Assembly: GCF_030694375.1 (NCBI RefSeq)
Contig: NZ_JAUXYL010000040.1
Location: 272,837 to 336,836 of the forward strand
DNA from: Algoriphagus sp.
GTDB lineage: Bacteria > Bacteroidota > Bacteroidia > Cytophagales > Cyclobacteriaceae
Reading direction: 5' to 3'
DNA: 64,000 nucleotides
Part shown: piece by piece, positions 8,811 through 17,637 of the stretch
Position numbering within the stretch: position 1 is the first letter of the stretch
Layout: every line of letters starts with the position of its first letter
Position numbers and translations under genes: made by a program
Notes under the pieces: generated by a model
What the model saw: only the letters and a program-made list of their open reading frames with translations
Database searches by the model: none
Told to the model about the DNA's origin: nothing

Positions 8811-10217
8811 TTGAGTTTTATTAATTTCAATTTTGAGCCTTCACTACAGGAAGGTCTCGATGCCATGGGTTTTGATCGCCCAACTCCAATTCAGGAAATG
8901 GCAATTCCGGTAATCATGCAAGGCAAAGATTTGATTGCCTGCGCTCAAACCGGCACAGGAAAAACCGCAGCGTTTGTACTTCCTATTCTCAACAAAATAT
9001 CCAAGTCAGGTTCAAATAAACTGAATACCTTGATTTTGGCACCTACCCGTGAACTTGCGATTCAGATTGATCAGCAGATTCAGGGTTTTTCTTACTTTTT
9101 AGGAGTGAGTTCGGTACCAATCTATGGTGGAGGCGATGGGATTGTGTGGGAACAACAAAAGAAGGCTCTGGAGACCGGAGCAGAAATCGTGGTGGCTACA
9201 CCGGGTCGCTTGATAGCATTGCTGGCAGGTGGGAAAATGGACCTAAGCACATTAGAGCATTTGGTCTTGGACGAAGCTGATCGAATGATGGATATGGGTT
9301 TTTCGGATGATATCCTTAAGATCGTGAACTACCTGCCTCAGAAACGCCAAACAGTTCTTTTCTCGGCTACCATGCCGCCAAAGATCAGACAGTTCAGTAT
9401 GAAATTTCTGCAGAATCCTGAGGAAATTTCGCTCTCAATAGGGAAAACTGCCGAAGGGGTGACACAATCGATGTACTCTGTTTACGATGGCCAAAAGGAA
9501 GAATTGGTACGTCATATTCTTTCTCAGAAGGCTTACGAAGCGGTAATCATTTTCGCCTCGACCAAAGACAAAGTGAAAGCATTGTACAAAGTGCTCAAAA
9601 AGCAATTTGACATTGAGGCTTTTCACTCTGACCTGGAGCAGGTGGAAAGAGAAAAGATCATGTCCAATTTTAAAAATAAGGCGGTAAAGATCCTGATTGG
9701 AACAGATATCATATCGCGTGGTATCGATGTAGTGGGCATCGAGTTGGTCATCAACTTTGATACCCCGAGTGATCCGGAGGATTATGTCCACCGAGTAGGC
9801 AGGACTGCACGAGCAGACAAAGAAGGCGAGGCAATCACGTTTGTCAATCCAAAAGATCAGCACAAATTCGTACGGATAGAAAGTCTGATCGGAATGGAAA
9901 TCACTAGAAATCCACTTCCTGAAGGTTTTGAAAAAGGACCGGAATACCTTGGGGAAAAAGCTAAATCTTCGGGCTATTCATCAGATCCTTCTTTCAAATC
10001 AAAAAGCAAAAAGAAGAAAAGTCCGGGAAATAAACCTGCGGGTGAAAAAAGAAATTCAGAATCAGGTTTCAAGCACAGGGCAGATTTTAAAAATGCTCCG
10101 CCAGCTCATAAACAAGAAGCACCGAAACAAGAAGCTAAAAAAACTGAGCCCTCGGATACTCCAAAATCGGAAACGCCGAGTAAGTACGGACAGCGAAAAA
10201 ATGTGATTGACTCCTGA
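8811..10217 (+). CDS. DEAD-box ATP-dependent RNA helicase
   Basis: This is an RNA helicase of the RhlE/CsdA type with 468 residues. Motifs are visible in order: Q motif (PTPIQ), motif I AQTGTGKT, PTRELA, TPGR, DEAD within VLDEADRMMDMGF, SAT, and the C-terminal RecA motifs ending HRVGRTAR. A lysine-rich, low-complexity tail (about 375-468) probably binds RNA. The start is TTG at 8811, since no in-frame ATG is near and the N-terminus SFINFNFEPSLQEGL matches the family. The protein probably acts in cold-dependent ribosome assembly or RNA decay (inference). A strong terminator follows. Confidence 0.93.
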   Translation: MSFINFNFEPSLQEGLDAMGFDRPTPIQEMAIPVIMQGKDLIACAQTGTGKTAAFVLPILNKISKSGSNKLNTLILAPTRELAIQIDQQIQGFSYFLGVSSVPIYGGGDGIVWEQQKKALETGAEIVVATPGRLIALLAGGKMDLSTLEHLVLDEADRMMDMGFSDDILKIVNYLPQKRQTVLFSATMPPKIRQFSMKFLQNPEEISLSIGKTAEGVTQSMYSVYDGQKEELVRHILSQKAYEAVIIFASTKDKVKALYKVLKKQFDIEAFHSDLEQVEREKIMSNFKNKAVKILIGTDIISRGIDVVGIELVINFDTPSDPEDYVHRVGRTARADKEGEAITFVNPKDQHKFVRIESLIGMEITRNPLPEGFEKGPEYLGEKAKSSGYSSDPSFKSKSKKKKSPGNKPAGEKRNSESGFKHRADFKNAPPAHKQEAPKQEAKKTEPSDTPKSETPSKYGQRKNVIDS

Positions 10218-10245
10218 TTTTCAAGGGATTGTTTTGGTTTTTATG

Positions 10246-10280
10246 AAGTACTTCAGGTAACTTGAAGTACTTTTCATTTT
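10246..10280 (+). terminator. rho-independent terminator after the helicase gene
   Basis: A perfect 10-bp stem, AAGTACTTCA (10246-10255) with TGAAGTACTT (10263-10272), encloses a 7-nt loop and is followed by TTCATTTTT. Confidence 0.8.
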
Positions 10281-10293
10281 TAACCAAAGCGCT

Positions 10294-11124
10294 ATGCAAA
10301 CCATCAAATTCAGATCAAGGGGCCCCTATGTCTCTTATCTTCAGGAACTACTCGGGAAATTAGGCTATCAAATTTCTGCCACCGGTTACTTTGGCAATCT
10401 TACGGATGCAGCAGTAAGGGATTTCCAGAAAAAAAATAATTTAGTAGAAGACGGCGAAGTCGGTATCAAATCTTGGACAGTTTTGATTGACAAAACCAGA
10501 CCAGCCCAAACCCTCAGTGACAAATTTTTGGGTGAACAAGACTTAAGAGATTTTGCTCAAAAGCACAATCTTGAGCTTGCAGCAGTAAAGGCAGTAAATG
10601 AAGTAGAAAGTAGTGGCAAAGGCTTTTTCGTAGACGGCCGGCCAAAGATCCTTTTTGAAGGACATATCTTTTGGAGACAGCTTCAGGAAAGAGGCCTCAA
10701 CCCGAGTACCCTATCCAATGCTTCGAATGAGGATGTGCTCTATTCCAGATGGACCAAGTCGCACTATCTAGGTGGTACAAGAGAATATGATCGGCTGGAA
10801 AAGGCTTCCAAGCTTTTGCCTGATCCCAAAGTAAAAGAGGCTGCATTGGCCTCTTCGTCTTGGGGCAGTTATCAGATTATGGGATTTCATGCCAAAAAGT
10901 TGGGATACGATTCAATACAAACTTTCGTTGACCAAATGTACATTCACGAACGAAATCAACTGGAAGCCTTCGGCAGATATATTGCTGCATTCGGTTGCAT
11001 CAACCACTTACGTTCAAAGAATTGGGCTGCTTTTGCCAAATGCTACAACGGGCCAGGCTATGCTCAAAATAAATACGATATAAAAATGGCTCAAGCCTAT
11101 CAAAAACACTTAAACCATCAATGA
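10294..11124 (+). CDS. peptidoglycan-binding N-acetylmuramidase-type lysozyme
   Basis: The 276-residue protein combines an N-terminal PG_binding_1 repeat (about 5-68, with GYFGNLTDAAVRDFQKKN) and a C-terminal N-acetylmuramidase domain of the DUF3380 type (about 85-270). The latter is recognisable from AVKAVNEVESSGKGF, with a likely catalytic Glu in the EVES segment, and GRPKILFEGHIFW. Such proteins cut the glycan strand of peptidoglycan and are common in phage lysis modules as well as chromosomes. No signal peptide is visible, so export or a phage-derived origin is open. The stop overlaps the next start by ATGA, indicating translational coupling. Confidence 0.85.
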   Translation: MQTIKFRSRGPYVSYLQELLGKLGYQISATGYFGNLTDAAVRDFQKKNNLVEDGEVGIKSWTVLIDKTRPAQTLSDKFLGEQDLRDFAQKHNLELAAVKAVNEVESSGKGFFVDGRPKILFEGHIFWRQLQERGLNPSTLSNASNEDVLYSRWTKSHYLGGTREYDRLEKASKLLPDPKVKEAALASSSWGSYQIMGFHAKKLGYDSIQTFVDQMYIHERNQLEAFGRYIAAFGCINHLRSKNWAAFAKCYNGPGYAQNKYDIKMAQAYQKHLNHQ

Positions 11125-11564
11125 ACTTAAAGGAACTTAATCAGCTATTTCAGAGAGATTTAGAGAAGCTTGGAAATGAGTTAAAGTCTTATTCAAAGGA
11201 AGAAAATCTCTGGATAGTTGATAAAGGAATTGCTAATTCAGCAGGCAATCTCACGCTCCATATTTTTGGAAATTTAAGGCATTTCATCGGATTAGATTTT
11301 GGAGGAATTGCCTATTTAAGAAATAGAGAGCGTGAATTTGGTGTAAAAGGTGAAACGCGGGAGTCTTTATTGGAGGAATTGGAAGAGGTTAAAAAAATCG
11401 TTTCAAATTCAATTCTTGGACTAAATCCCAGTCGTCTCGGAGACAAATCTCTGCATGATTTCTTTGGTCATGGGATGTCCATAGGTTTCTTTCTGATTCA
11501 CCTATATGGGCATTTTAATTACCATTTAGGACAAATTAATTACCACCGAAGATTACTGGATTGA
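11121..11564 (+). CDS. DinB/DUF1572-like four-helix protein
   Basis: This 147-residue soluble protein overlaps the muramidase gene by 4 nt. It has the DinB-like four-helix pattern: an N-terminal helix followed by GNLTLHIFGNLRHFIG, where the first histidine falls in the metal-binding helix, and a C-terminal LYGHFNYHLGQINYHRRLL helix with further histidines. DinB-fold proteins often bind a divalent metal and serve as thiol-dependent transferases, but no specific reaction can be assigned. It is probably cytoplasmic and co-transcribed with the upstream gene. Confidence 0.7.
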   Translation: MNLKELNQLFQRDLEKLGNELKSYSKEENLWIVDKGIANSAGNLTLHIFGNLRHFIGLDFGGIAYLRNREREFGVKGETRESLLEELEEVKKIVSNSILGLNPSRLGDKSLHDFFGHGMSIGFFLIHLYGHFNYHLGQINYHRRLLD

Positions 11565-11642
11565 TTTATTAAAAAGTTTGTTAAAACTGATTCGATCCAG
11601 TTCGAATTTTTATAGAAAATTCACTTTCTGTACTATTTTTAT

Positions 11643-12122
11643 ATGATGGGTCCCTTAACGACAAATATTCTTCTTTTTTATGGCATACTCTTTTTTATCA
11701 ATGTGCCTGCCTATTTTCTTGGGCTAAGATTTGAAGGGAATGAACATAAAAGGCGCCTTTGGTTTGAACCACCGGGTTTTGTTATACCAATTGTTTGGGT
11801 CTTTCTTTTCCTATTGCTTGCAATTTTACGCTATAAACTGGTTCAGATTGAAGCTGATTACCTTGCTAAAATGACCATCGGACTGGCTGTTGTTTGTGCT
11901 AGCTATGCCTATTATACCCTGGGATTGGAAAAGCTCACGGGAATCTCCGCCTTGAAATTTGGACTCATTGGGAATGTAGTTGTTATTTTGGTCGCACTTT
12001 GGGTGGGAGTGACTGTAGCCGAACTTTCTTCCAACCTTTCTTACCTGGTTTTCCCTATTGTAGCTTGGACTTTTTTTGCAACGATGATTATTTTGGGTCA
12101 GCTCCGGTTGGCAAAAAATTAA
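11643..12122 (+). CDS. TspO/MBR-related membrane protein
   Basis: This 159-residue integral membrane protein has five predicted hydrophobic segments. The segment FEPPGFVIPIVWVFLFLLLA near residues 40-60 resembles the conserved PxxFxPPxWVF...W core of TspO/MBR proteins, which bind tetrapyrroles and hydrophobic ligands in the membrane. Length fits the family (about 155-165). Identity is moderate because several signature Trp positions differ. It ends 4 nt into the convergent permease gene. Confidence 0.65.
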   Translation: MMGPLTTNILLFYGILFFINVPAYFLGLRFEGNEHKRRLWFEPPGFVIPIVWVFLFLLLAILRYKLVQIEADYLAKMTIGLAVVCASYAYYTLGLEKLTGISALKFGLIGNVVVILVALWVGVTVAELSSNLSYLVFPIVAWTFFATMIILGQLRLAKN

Positions 12123-13402
12123 ATCTGTTCCGTTTTTTTATCAAAAAGAAAAATAAGTAATCCTAGGGCAAGTATGCCTAATCCCGCAAAGCTTTCCATC
12201 GGTCTATCCCAGAAAAGGTAAATCATCACCCCACTACTGAAGATGATGTAACTATATTGAAGCCAAGGTTTAAAAGGGCTCTTGAACCCAATTTCCTTTT
12301 TTATTCTGAGTGAAGAATATACAGTAATTGTTCCCATCAGCTGTAGGACAAATCCAGCATAAAGCATAATCTGCTCAAAAGATCCGGACAAAAAGAGTAT
12401 TAAACTGATTCCTGTATTAAGCAGAATTGAGCGCACAGGTATTCCATTGGTGTTTACTTTGGCCAATGGTTTCCAAAGTTTGAAGTCCTTTGCCATTGCA
12501 TAGGTGATACGAGGACCTATCCAAGCATATCCCGAAATGGTAGCGATCAGTTGAATCCCAATAAAGAAGCTTACCCAAAGCGCCCCTGTTGCCCCGAATA
12601 AATTACCAAAAGCAATATCTGCTACCTCTACCTTTCCAATCAGCTGTGCAATTGAAGCATGTCTCAAAAAGACCATCTGGAGTAGGAGGTAGAATACCAT
12701 AACTGAGAAAGTGGCCCAAATCAGGGCTTTGGGCAGGTTTTTTTCCGGATGATCCACTTCCTCGATTATATATGCAGCTGAATTCCATCCCGTGTAGGCA
12801 TAGAATACATAGATCAGCGAAACGGCGAATCCTGGCATAATCACTTCTTTTTGCCAGGAAGAGGAAAAATCAAATGATGAGACTTCGGCAGAAGAAGAAT
12901 ATCCGAAGCCCAAGATTATCAAAAGGATGACAAAAGCAATTTTGATCAAGGTAAGAACATCCTGAAAATGGGCCGACCGGCTCACTGAAAAAATGTGAGC
13001 AACTGGTACAGCTAACAAAAAGAACAAACCAGGGTAAATCGTATTGCCTAAAATGGGGCTCAAATAACCATTCATTGCCATGGCAGCAATGGCTATTGGG
13101 GCAGAGAAGCCAACAGTTAGAGAAACCCAAGCATATAAATAGCCAACTGCGGGATGAATGGCTTCTGAAAGGAAAATGTAATCCCCGCCAGTTTTCCGGA
13201 AGTGAGTACCCAGTTCTGCATAGGTAAAGGCACCGACGAGAGCCATCACTCCGCCCAAAGTCCAAAGCAAAAGTATGGACCAGGTATTTTGAACTTCTAG
13301 CAGCTGGAAACCCAAGCTAGTGAAGACACCTGTACCAATCATACTGGAGATTACCAGTCCGGCAGCGGTTTTCCATGAAATCTTGGAGGTGGCGTAGCTC
13401 AA
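12119..13402 (-). CDS. APC-family amino acid permease
   Basis: This 427-residue inner-membrane transporter has about 12 hydrophobic segments. It carries the APC signature near the N-terminus (GLVISSMIGTGVFTSLG) and the GGDYIFLSEA helix 3 motif. The family exchanges or imports amino acids; the substrate cannot be deduced. The start is TTG at 13402, which overlaps the toxin stop (TTGA). The permease therefore sits as the third gene behind a toxin-antitoxin pair, an unusual arrangement. No closer ATG precedes the first transmembrane segment. Confidence 0.88.
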   Translation of the reverse strand: MSYATSKISWKTAAGLVISSMIGTGVFTSLGFQLLEVQNTWSILLLWTLGGVMALVGAFTYAELGTHFRKTGGDYIFLSEAIHPAVGYLYAWVSLTVGFSAPIAIAAMAMNGYLSPILGNTIYPGLFFLLAVPVAHIFSVSRSAHFQDVLTLIKIAFVILLIILGFGYSSSAEVSSFDFSSSWQKEVIMPGFAVSLIYVFYAYTGWNSAAYIIEEVDHPEKNLPKALIWATFSVMVFYLLLQMVFLRHASIAQLIGKVEVADIAFGNLFGATGALWVSFFIGIQLIATISGYAWIGPRITYAMAKDFKLWKPLAKVNTNGIPVRSILLNTGISLILFLSGSFEQIMLYAGFVLQLMGTITVYSSLRIKKEIGFKSPFKPWLQYSYIIFSSGVMIYLFWDRPMESFAGLGILALGLLIFLFDKKTEQI

Positions 13403-13686
13403 AGGCTTAATTTTTCAGAGTTTTGGGAGTTATTCCAAAAATGGAGCAACATTATTTTTTTTCCTTCAACCAAGTAAAAAAGGGTTATATGCTTATTGAT
13501 GAGGAATTTTTGAACTTCCTTTTCCTCAACTTTCTGAAAAGTGTAATAATTCGTGAGAAGTAATTCTAATTTCTCGTCGACATCTTGGACAAATTTATTA
13601 GCTATTCGTAAAGACCATTTCTTTTCCAAATACTCTAAAATTTGGATGTATTCTTCTGAAGCATTATATGTCCATACAAACTCCAC
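13399..13686 (-). CDS. RelE/ParE-family toxin
   Basis: This 95-residue toxin is probably of the ParE branch of the RelE/ParE fold. Recognisable features are WTYNASEEYIQILEYLEKKW at the N-terminus and the strand-rich C-terminus (KHITLFYLVEGKKIMLLHFW). It begins with GTG in a TAGTG overlap with the antitoxin stop and ends in TTGA overlap with the permease. ParE toxins poison gyrase and RelE toxins cut mRNA; which applies here is not visible. Confidence 0.8.
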   Translation of the reverse strand: MEFVWTYNASEEYIQILEYLEKKWSLRIANKFVQDVDEKLELLLTNYYTFQKVEEKEVQKFLINKHITLFYLVEGKKIMLLHFWNNSQNSEKLSL

Positions 13687-13931
13687 TATTGGAAAAGATG
13701 AGGAAATTTTAACTTTAGTTCATCTTTCATTTCTTTATGGGTTTTTGTTCTTCCATTTTCCCAGTCGTCTAAACCTCTATTTATTCCTTCTCTTTCTTGC
13801 TCAGAAACTTGAAATATGATTTCATTGCTTTCGTTTGCAGCTTTCAACTCAAATAAATAATTTAAGAGTGATTGATTTTCAAGGTTTATGATCCAATCAA
13901 TTAAATCCTTTTTTTCTCCTGCTGGGATCAT
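13686..13931 (-). CDS. antitoxin of the RelE/ParE pair
   Basis: This 81-residue protein lies directly upstream of the toxin with one nucleotide shared. Its length, high charge and C-terminal segment (GLDDWENGRTKTHKEMKDEL) fit antitoxins of Bacteroidota that use the xG..D...G+..sHee pattern before a toxin-binding tail. It should neutralise the toxin and repress the operon (family knowledge). No operator is identified. Confidence 0.75.
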   Translation of the reverse strand: MIPAGEKKDLIDWIINLENQSLLNYLFELKAANESNEIIFQVSEQEREGINRGLDDWENGRTKTHKEMKDELKLKFPHLFQ

Positions 13932-13992
13932 GGCTGTCAGTATTTTAAATGAAAGTTAAAAATTATTCCTCGTATTGAAGAAAGTTAATAAC

Positions 13993-14024
13993 AAAAAAGC
14001 ACCCCGAAAATTCAGGATGCTTTT
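13993..14024 (-). terminator. hairpin with flanking A/T runs
   Basis: AAAAGCA at 13995-14001 pairs with TGCTTTT at 14018-14024, with A and T runs on either side, so it may work on both strands. It lies about 300 nt beyond the BNR protein gene and 60 nt upstream of the antitoxin start. The remainder of 13932-14319 has gaagaccgaagacggg-type repeats near 14095-14121 and cggtc repeats at 14283-14309, and no gene. Confidence 0.45.
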
Positions 14025-14319
14025 AGTCGAAATACTTACGTGGATATGCCTAAAGGTTGCTCTGACAATTTCCAACAATCAATCGAAAATCGAATGGAAG
14101 ACCGAAGACGGGAGACCGAAGTAGCCTAGATCTATTTTTAGACCCGTTCTATATTCAAGTATCATCTACAGGTGAAGTAACTTATGAATACTTAAAGTAA
14201 GTTCAAAGTCAACATTGATCAATATCCAATTGAATCCTTTGGACTATTGAAATACTTAATAAACAACGGATGTTGATTATAACTTCGGTCCTCGGTCTTC
14301 TGTCTTCCAGCTTTTCCCA

Positions 14320-17300
14320 CTACTTCTTCACCGTCTCAAAGATATCAATCGGTGTGGCTTTTACTTTCTCTTCAAAAGCTTTCCAGTCACCGTTCATGAA
14401 TTTATTGACTTCGGCGATCGCTTCTTCTGCAGATTCTTTAGCCTGCGAATAAAGTCGTTCTTCTGTGGCGCCAGGAGCTCCAAAGCTGGAGTTTGCATAG
14501 CTTCGTGGTATGAACTGTCGGGTCATCGTAGTAGGGTAGAGGTTTCGTACGATGCCCTGACCTTCTCTCGTTGGACCGTTGAATGCCTCTCTGGTCTTGT
14601 CCAGTTTCTTTTTGATGTCCTTCGTCGCCTCAGCCAATGCTTTCGCCTCAGGTGTATTGATATCCTTTATCATTGCATTGACCTTATCGATTGTCTTTTG
14701 AGCGTCGTTCAATTTGGTATTGGCTGCTGTGACTTCAGTAGAAAGGGCTTCATTTTTCTTTAAAAAAGCATCCTTAGCCTGCAAATCAGCCATCTGAACA
14801 TTGATTCTTGGATCCATATTTACCTTGATCGAAGTCTCAGAAGAATCTGTGCCATAGATAAACACGGCTCTGTATATCCCAGGAATCACACTGCCTCCAC
14901 TTGGCTCAAAGAATCCGGCACGACGTCCGCCGCCTTGTCCTCCGCCCCCAAATCCGCCTGTCATTTCGGCTGTGGACTTGCGGTCAAGATTCCAGATGAT
15001 TCGGTTAACTCCTTTTTCAGGAAGCGTTTTGAGTGTTCTGATCTGCTCGCCTGAAGCATTGTAAATCTTTACAGTGACCGAGTCCAGCTTTTCCTTTTGG
15101 TCATTAATGAGAAAGCTCATTCTGCCGCCGAATTCTCTATTTTCTCCTGCATATTTTCCATCTGCCATAAAACGCTCCCCATGTGCCCGCTGAATTACAG
15201 CTTGATAGGCTTCAGGCGAAGGGAAGGCAGTAATTTTGGCATTCGGTGCCGCTCCGTTGTTTTTTGCAAAAGCCCGCAAAGGTCTTATGTCATCCAAAAT
15301 GTAAATCGCTCGCCCGAAGGTACCGATGACCAAATCAGCTTCTCTTTCCTGAATCGTCATGTCATAAGTAGACACCGCTTTTGGATAGCCATGTTCCCAC
15401 TTATTCCAAGTTTTGGCTTTGTCAAAAGAGACATAAAGTCCAAACTCAGTCCCCAAGAACACCAAGTTTGGCTCTTCGGTATCTTGCTTGATTGATAAGG
15501 TATAACCCCACACTTTGCTGTCATCCGCAATTCGAGTGAAAGTCTTGCCGTAATCTGCGCTATGATAGGCGTAGGCAGCGAAGTCATTGTTTCGGTAGTT
15601 GTTGGCTACTACCCAAACTTCACCTGCATTGTACTTGGAGGCTTGAACCTGAGGAATCCAGGATGCTTTTGGCAAACCGGTAAGCTTAGCGGCTACATTA
15701 GTCCATGTCTTTCCACCATCCTGCGTTACCTGCAAGTTGCCGTCATCTGTTCCTACCCAGATGACGTTTTTGTCCACCGGACTTGGAGCAATTGCAATAA
15801 TTGTCGTGTGGTTTTCTGCGCCTGTGATGTCAAAAGTCAATCCACCGGTAAACTGCTGTCGCTGCTTTGTAGAATCATTGGTGGTCAAATCAGGAGAAAT
15901 AATTTCCCAAGTTTCCCCTGAATCTGTAGACTTATGCAAAAACTGAGAAGCATAATAAACGGTATTCACATCATGTGGATCCTGTGCGATAGCCGCATTC
16001 CAGTTATATCTCAAGAATACATCTTTATCCGGATGCGTTGGTCTAATGGTTCTATTGTGTCCAGTCAGCTTGTCAAATCTCGAAACGTTACCACCCTGAG
16101 ACATGGTATAGCCATATCGGGAATCAGCAGGATGAGAAACCACATCGAAACCATCACCAAAGGAGATCTCCTGCCAGTAGGTATTTCGGATGCCATCGAC
16201 TCTCCAAAGATAGGCCGGGCCTGTCCATGAACCGTTATCCTGCATTCCTCCATATACATTGTATGGGATTTCATTATCCACATTGATGTGGTAAAACTGA
16301 CCTACCGAAATTCCTTCAGCGAAGTACCAGGTTTTACCCATGTCACGGGAGATATTCAATCCCCCATCATTTCCATTGATCAAAAGGGAAGGGTCATTGG
16401 GATTGATATACCATGCGTGATGGTCGGGATGTACGCCTTCATAGGAGAGTAGTTCACGGAAGCTTTTCCCTCCATCCTCAGAGATTCCTACCCGGGAGTA
16501 AAGTGTGTAAAGTCTGTTTTCATTTTTCGGATCTGCATAGATTTCGAAATAATAAAATGGTCGATCTCCAATTTCACCTTTGTCGTTGACCATGGAAAAT
16601 TTTTCTCCCCCATTTTCTGAGACATAGAGTGCATTTTTGGACGATTCAATCAGTGCGTAAACTTTGCTGCTGTTTGCTTTTGAAATTGCAAGGCCCATTC
16701 TTCCCAGTTTACCTTTTGGAAGTCCATTGTCTTCTGCATTAAGCTTCTTCCAATTGTCCCCACCATCATGGGTTACATAAAGGCCAGAGGATTCTCCTCC
16801 TGATTCAAAAAACCATGGGTAGCGTCTGTGCTGCCACATGTTGACAAAGATCTTATTGGGATTATTTGGGTCCATGATCATTTCACCCACACCGGTTTTG
16901 GTGTCGATGTAAAGGATTTTTTTCCATGTTTTTCCGCCGTCTGTCGTTTTATATACGCCACGGTCCTCCTGTTCTCCCCAGGGAGAACCGATCGCTCCAA
17001 CAAATACAGTGTTTGGATCATCAGGATGTACGATGATTCGATGAATTGCTCTAGTTTTCTCCAAGCCCATCATCTGCCAAGTTTTTCCCGCATCCATGGA
17101 TCGATAGACTCCATATCCCATGTTGAGCGAGTTTCTAGGGTTTCCTTCGCCGGTACCTACCCAAATAATATTCGGGTTTTTCTGATAGATGGAAATCGCA
17201 CCGATGGAGTGGACTTTCTCATTGTCAAAAATCGGGTTCCAGGTGATTCCCCCAGAGGTGGATTTCCAGAGTCCGCCAGAGGCTGAACCCGCATACATAA

Positions 17301-17466
17301 TGTTGGGATTGTCATGGATGGCATCGATGGCAGTAATTCTGCCACTCATTGCTCCCGGTCCAATACTCCTGGCTTTCATGGACTTAAATAAGTCCATGTT
17401 GACTTGCTGTGCTTCTATGCTGAAGCTGAACAAGACCGCCAAAATCAAGAGATAGATTTTTTTCAT
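14320..17466 (-). CDS. secreted BNR/sortilin-like beta-propeller protein
   Basis: This 1048-residue exported protein has a signal peptide (cleavage after IEAQ, about residue 19). Most of the chain is repeated Asp-box/BNR motifs of the form S-x-D-x-G-x-T-W (for example SMDAGKTWQ, TTDGGKTWK, SFDKAKTWN), building one or two beta-propellers as in VPS10/sortilin and GH74-like proteins. A C-terminal FlgD-like segment (about 800-850) and a helical tail (about 900-1040) follow. Members are often annotated as glycosyl hydrolases, but no catalytic residues can be assigned, so a binding or sensing role is equally possible. It is divergent from the M1 peptidase gene. Confidence 0.85.
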   Translation of the reverse strand: MKKIYLLILAVLFSFSIEAQQVNMDLFKSMKARSIGPGAMSGRITAIDAIHDNPNIMYAGSASGGLWKSTSGGITWNPIFDNEKVHSIGAISIYQKNPNIIWVGTGEGNPRNSLNMGYGVYRSMDAGKTWQMMGLEKTRAIHRIIVHPDDPNTVFVGAIGSPWGEQEDRGVYKTTDGGKTWKKILYIDTKTGVGEMIMDPNNPNKIFVNMWQHRRYPWFFESGGESSGLYVTHDGGDNWKKLNAEDNGLPKGKLGRMGLAISKANSSKVYALIESSKNALYVSENGGEKFSMVNDKGEIGDRPFYYFEIYADPKNENRLYTLYSRVGISEDGGKSFRELLSYEGVHPDHHAWYINPNDPSLLINGNDGGLNISRDMGKTWYFAEGISVGQFYHINVDNEIPYNVYGGMQDNGSWTGPAYLWRVDGIRNTYWQEISFGDGFDVVSHPADSRYGYTMSQGGNVSRFDKLTGHNRTIRPTHPDKDVFLRYNWNAAIAQDPHDVNTVYYASQFLHKSTDSGETWEIISPDLTTNDSTKQRQQFTGGLTFDITGAENHTTIIAIAPSPVDKNVIWVGTDDGNLQVTQDGGKTWTNVAAKLTGLPKASWIPQVQASKYNAGEVWVVANNYRNNDFAAYAYHSADYGKTFTRIADDSKVWGYTLSIKQDTEEPNLVFLGTEFGLYVSFDKAKTWNKWEHGYPKAVSTYDMTIQEREADLVIGTFGRAIYILDDIRPLRAFAKNNGAAPNAKITAFPSPEAYQAVIQRAHGERFMADGKYAGENREFGGRMSFLINDQKEKLDSVTVKIYNASGEQIRTLKTLPEKGVNRIIWNLDRKSTAEMTGGFGGGGQGGGRRAGFFEPSGGSVIPGIYRAVFIYGTDSSETSIKVNMDPRINVQMADLQAKDAFLKKNEALSTEVTAANTKLNDAQKTIDKVNAMIKDINTPEAKALAEATKDIKKKLDKTREAFNGPTREGQGIVRNLYPTTMTRQFIPRSYANSSFGAPGATEERLYSQAKESAEEAIAEVNKFMNGDWKAFEEKVKATPIDIFETVKK

Positions 17467-17637
17467 TTGATTAAGTAGGTTTCTTTTACTTCGTTAATTA
17501 AAATAAAAACAAGGACTCGGAATCGGTTTTTTATTCCAATGGGAGAGAGTGAGGCAGAAATATTGCCGAATCGATTTTTTACGGCTGGTTTGGGGTTTGA
17601 ACGAGATTTCTTTTTCTTTAGAAAAAAATTACTCAAT

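Noticed and set aside
17539..17637. Longer N-terminus of the M1 peptidase
   Set aside because: The extra 33 residues precede a good signal peptide, so the ATG at 17638 is the sensible start.
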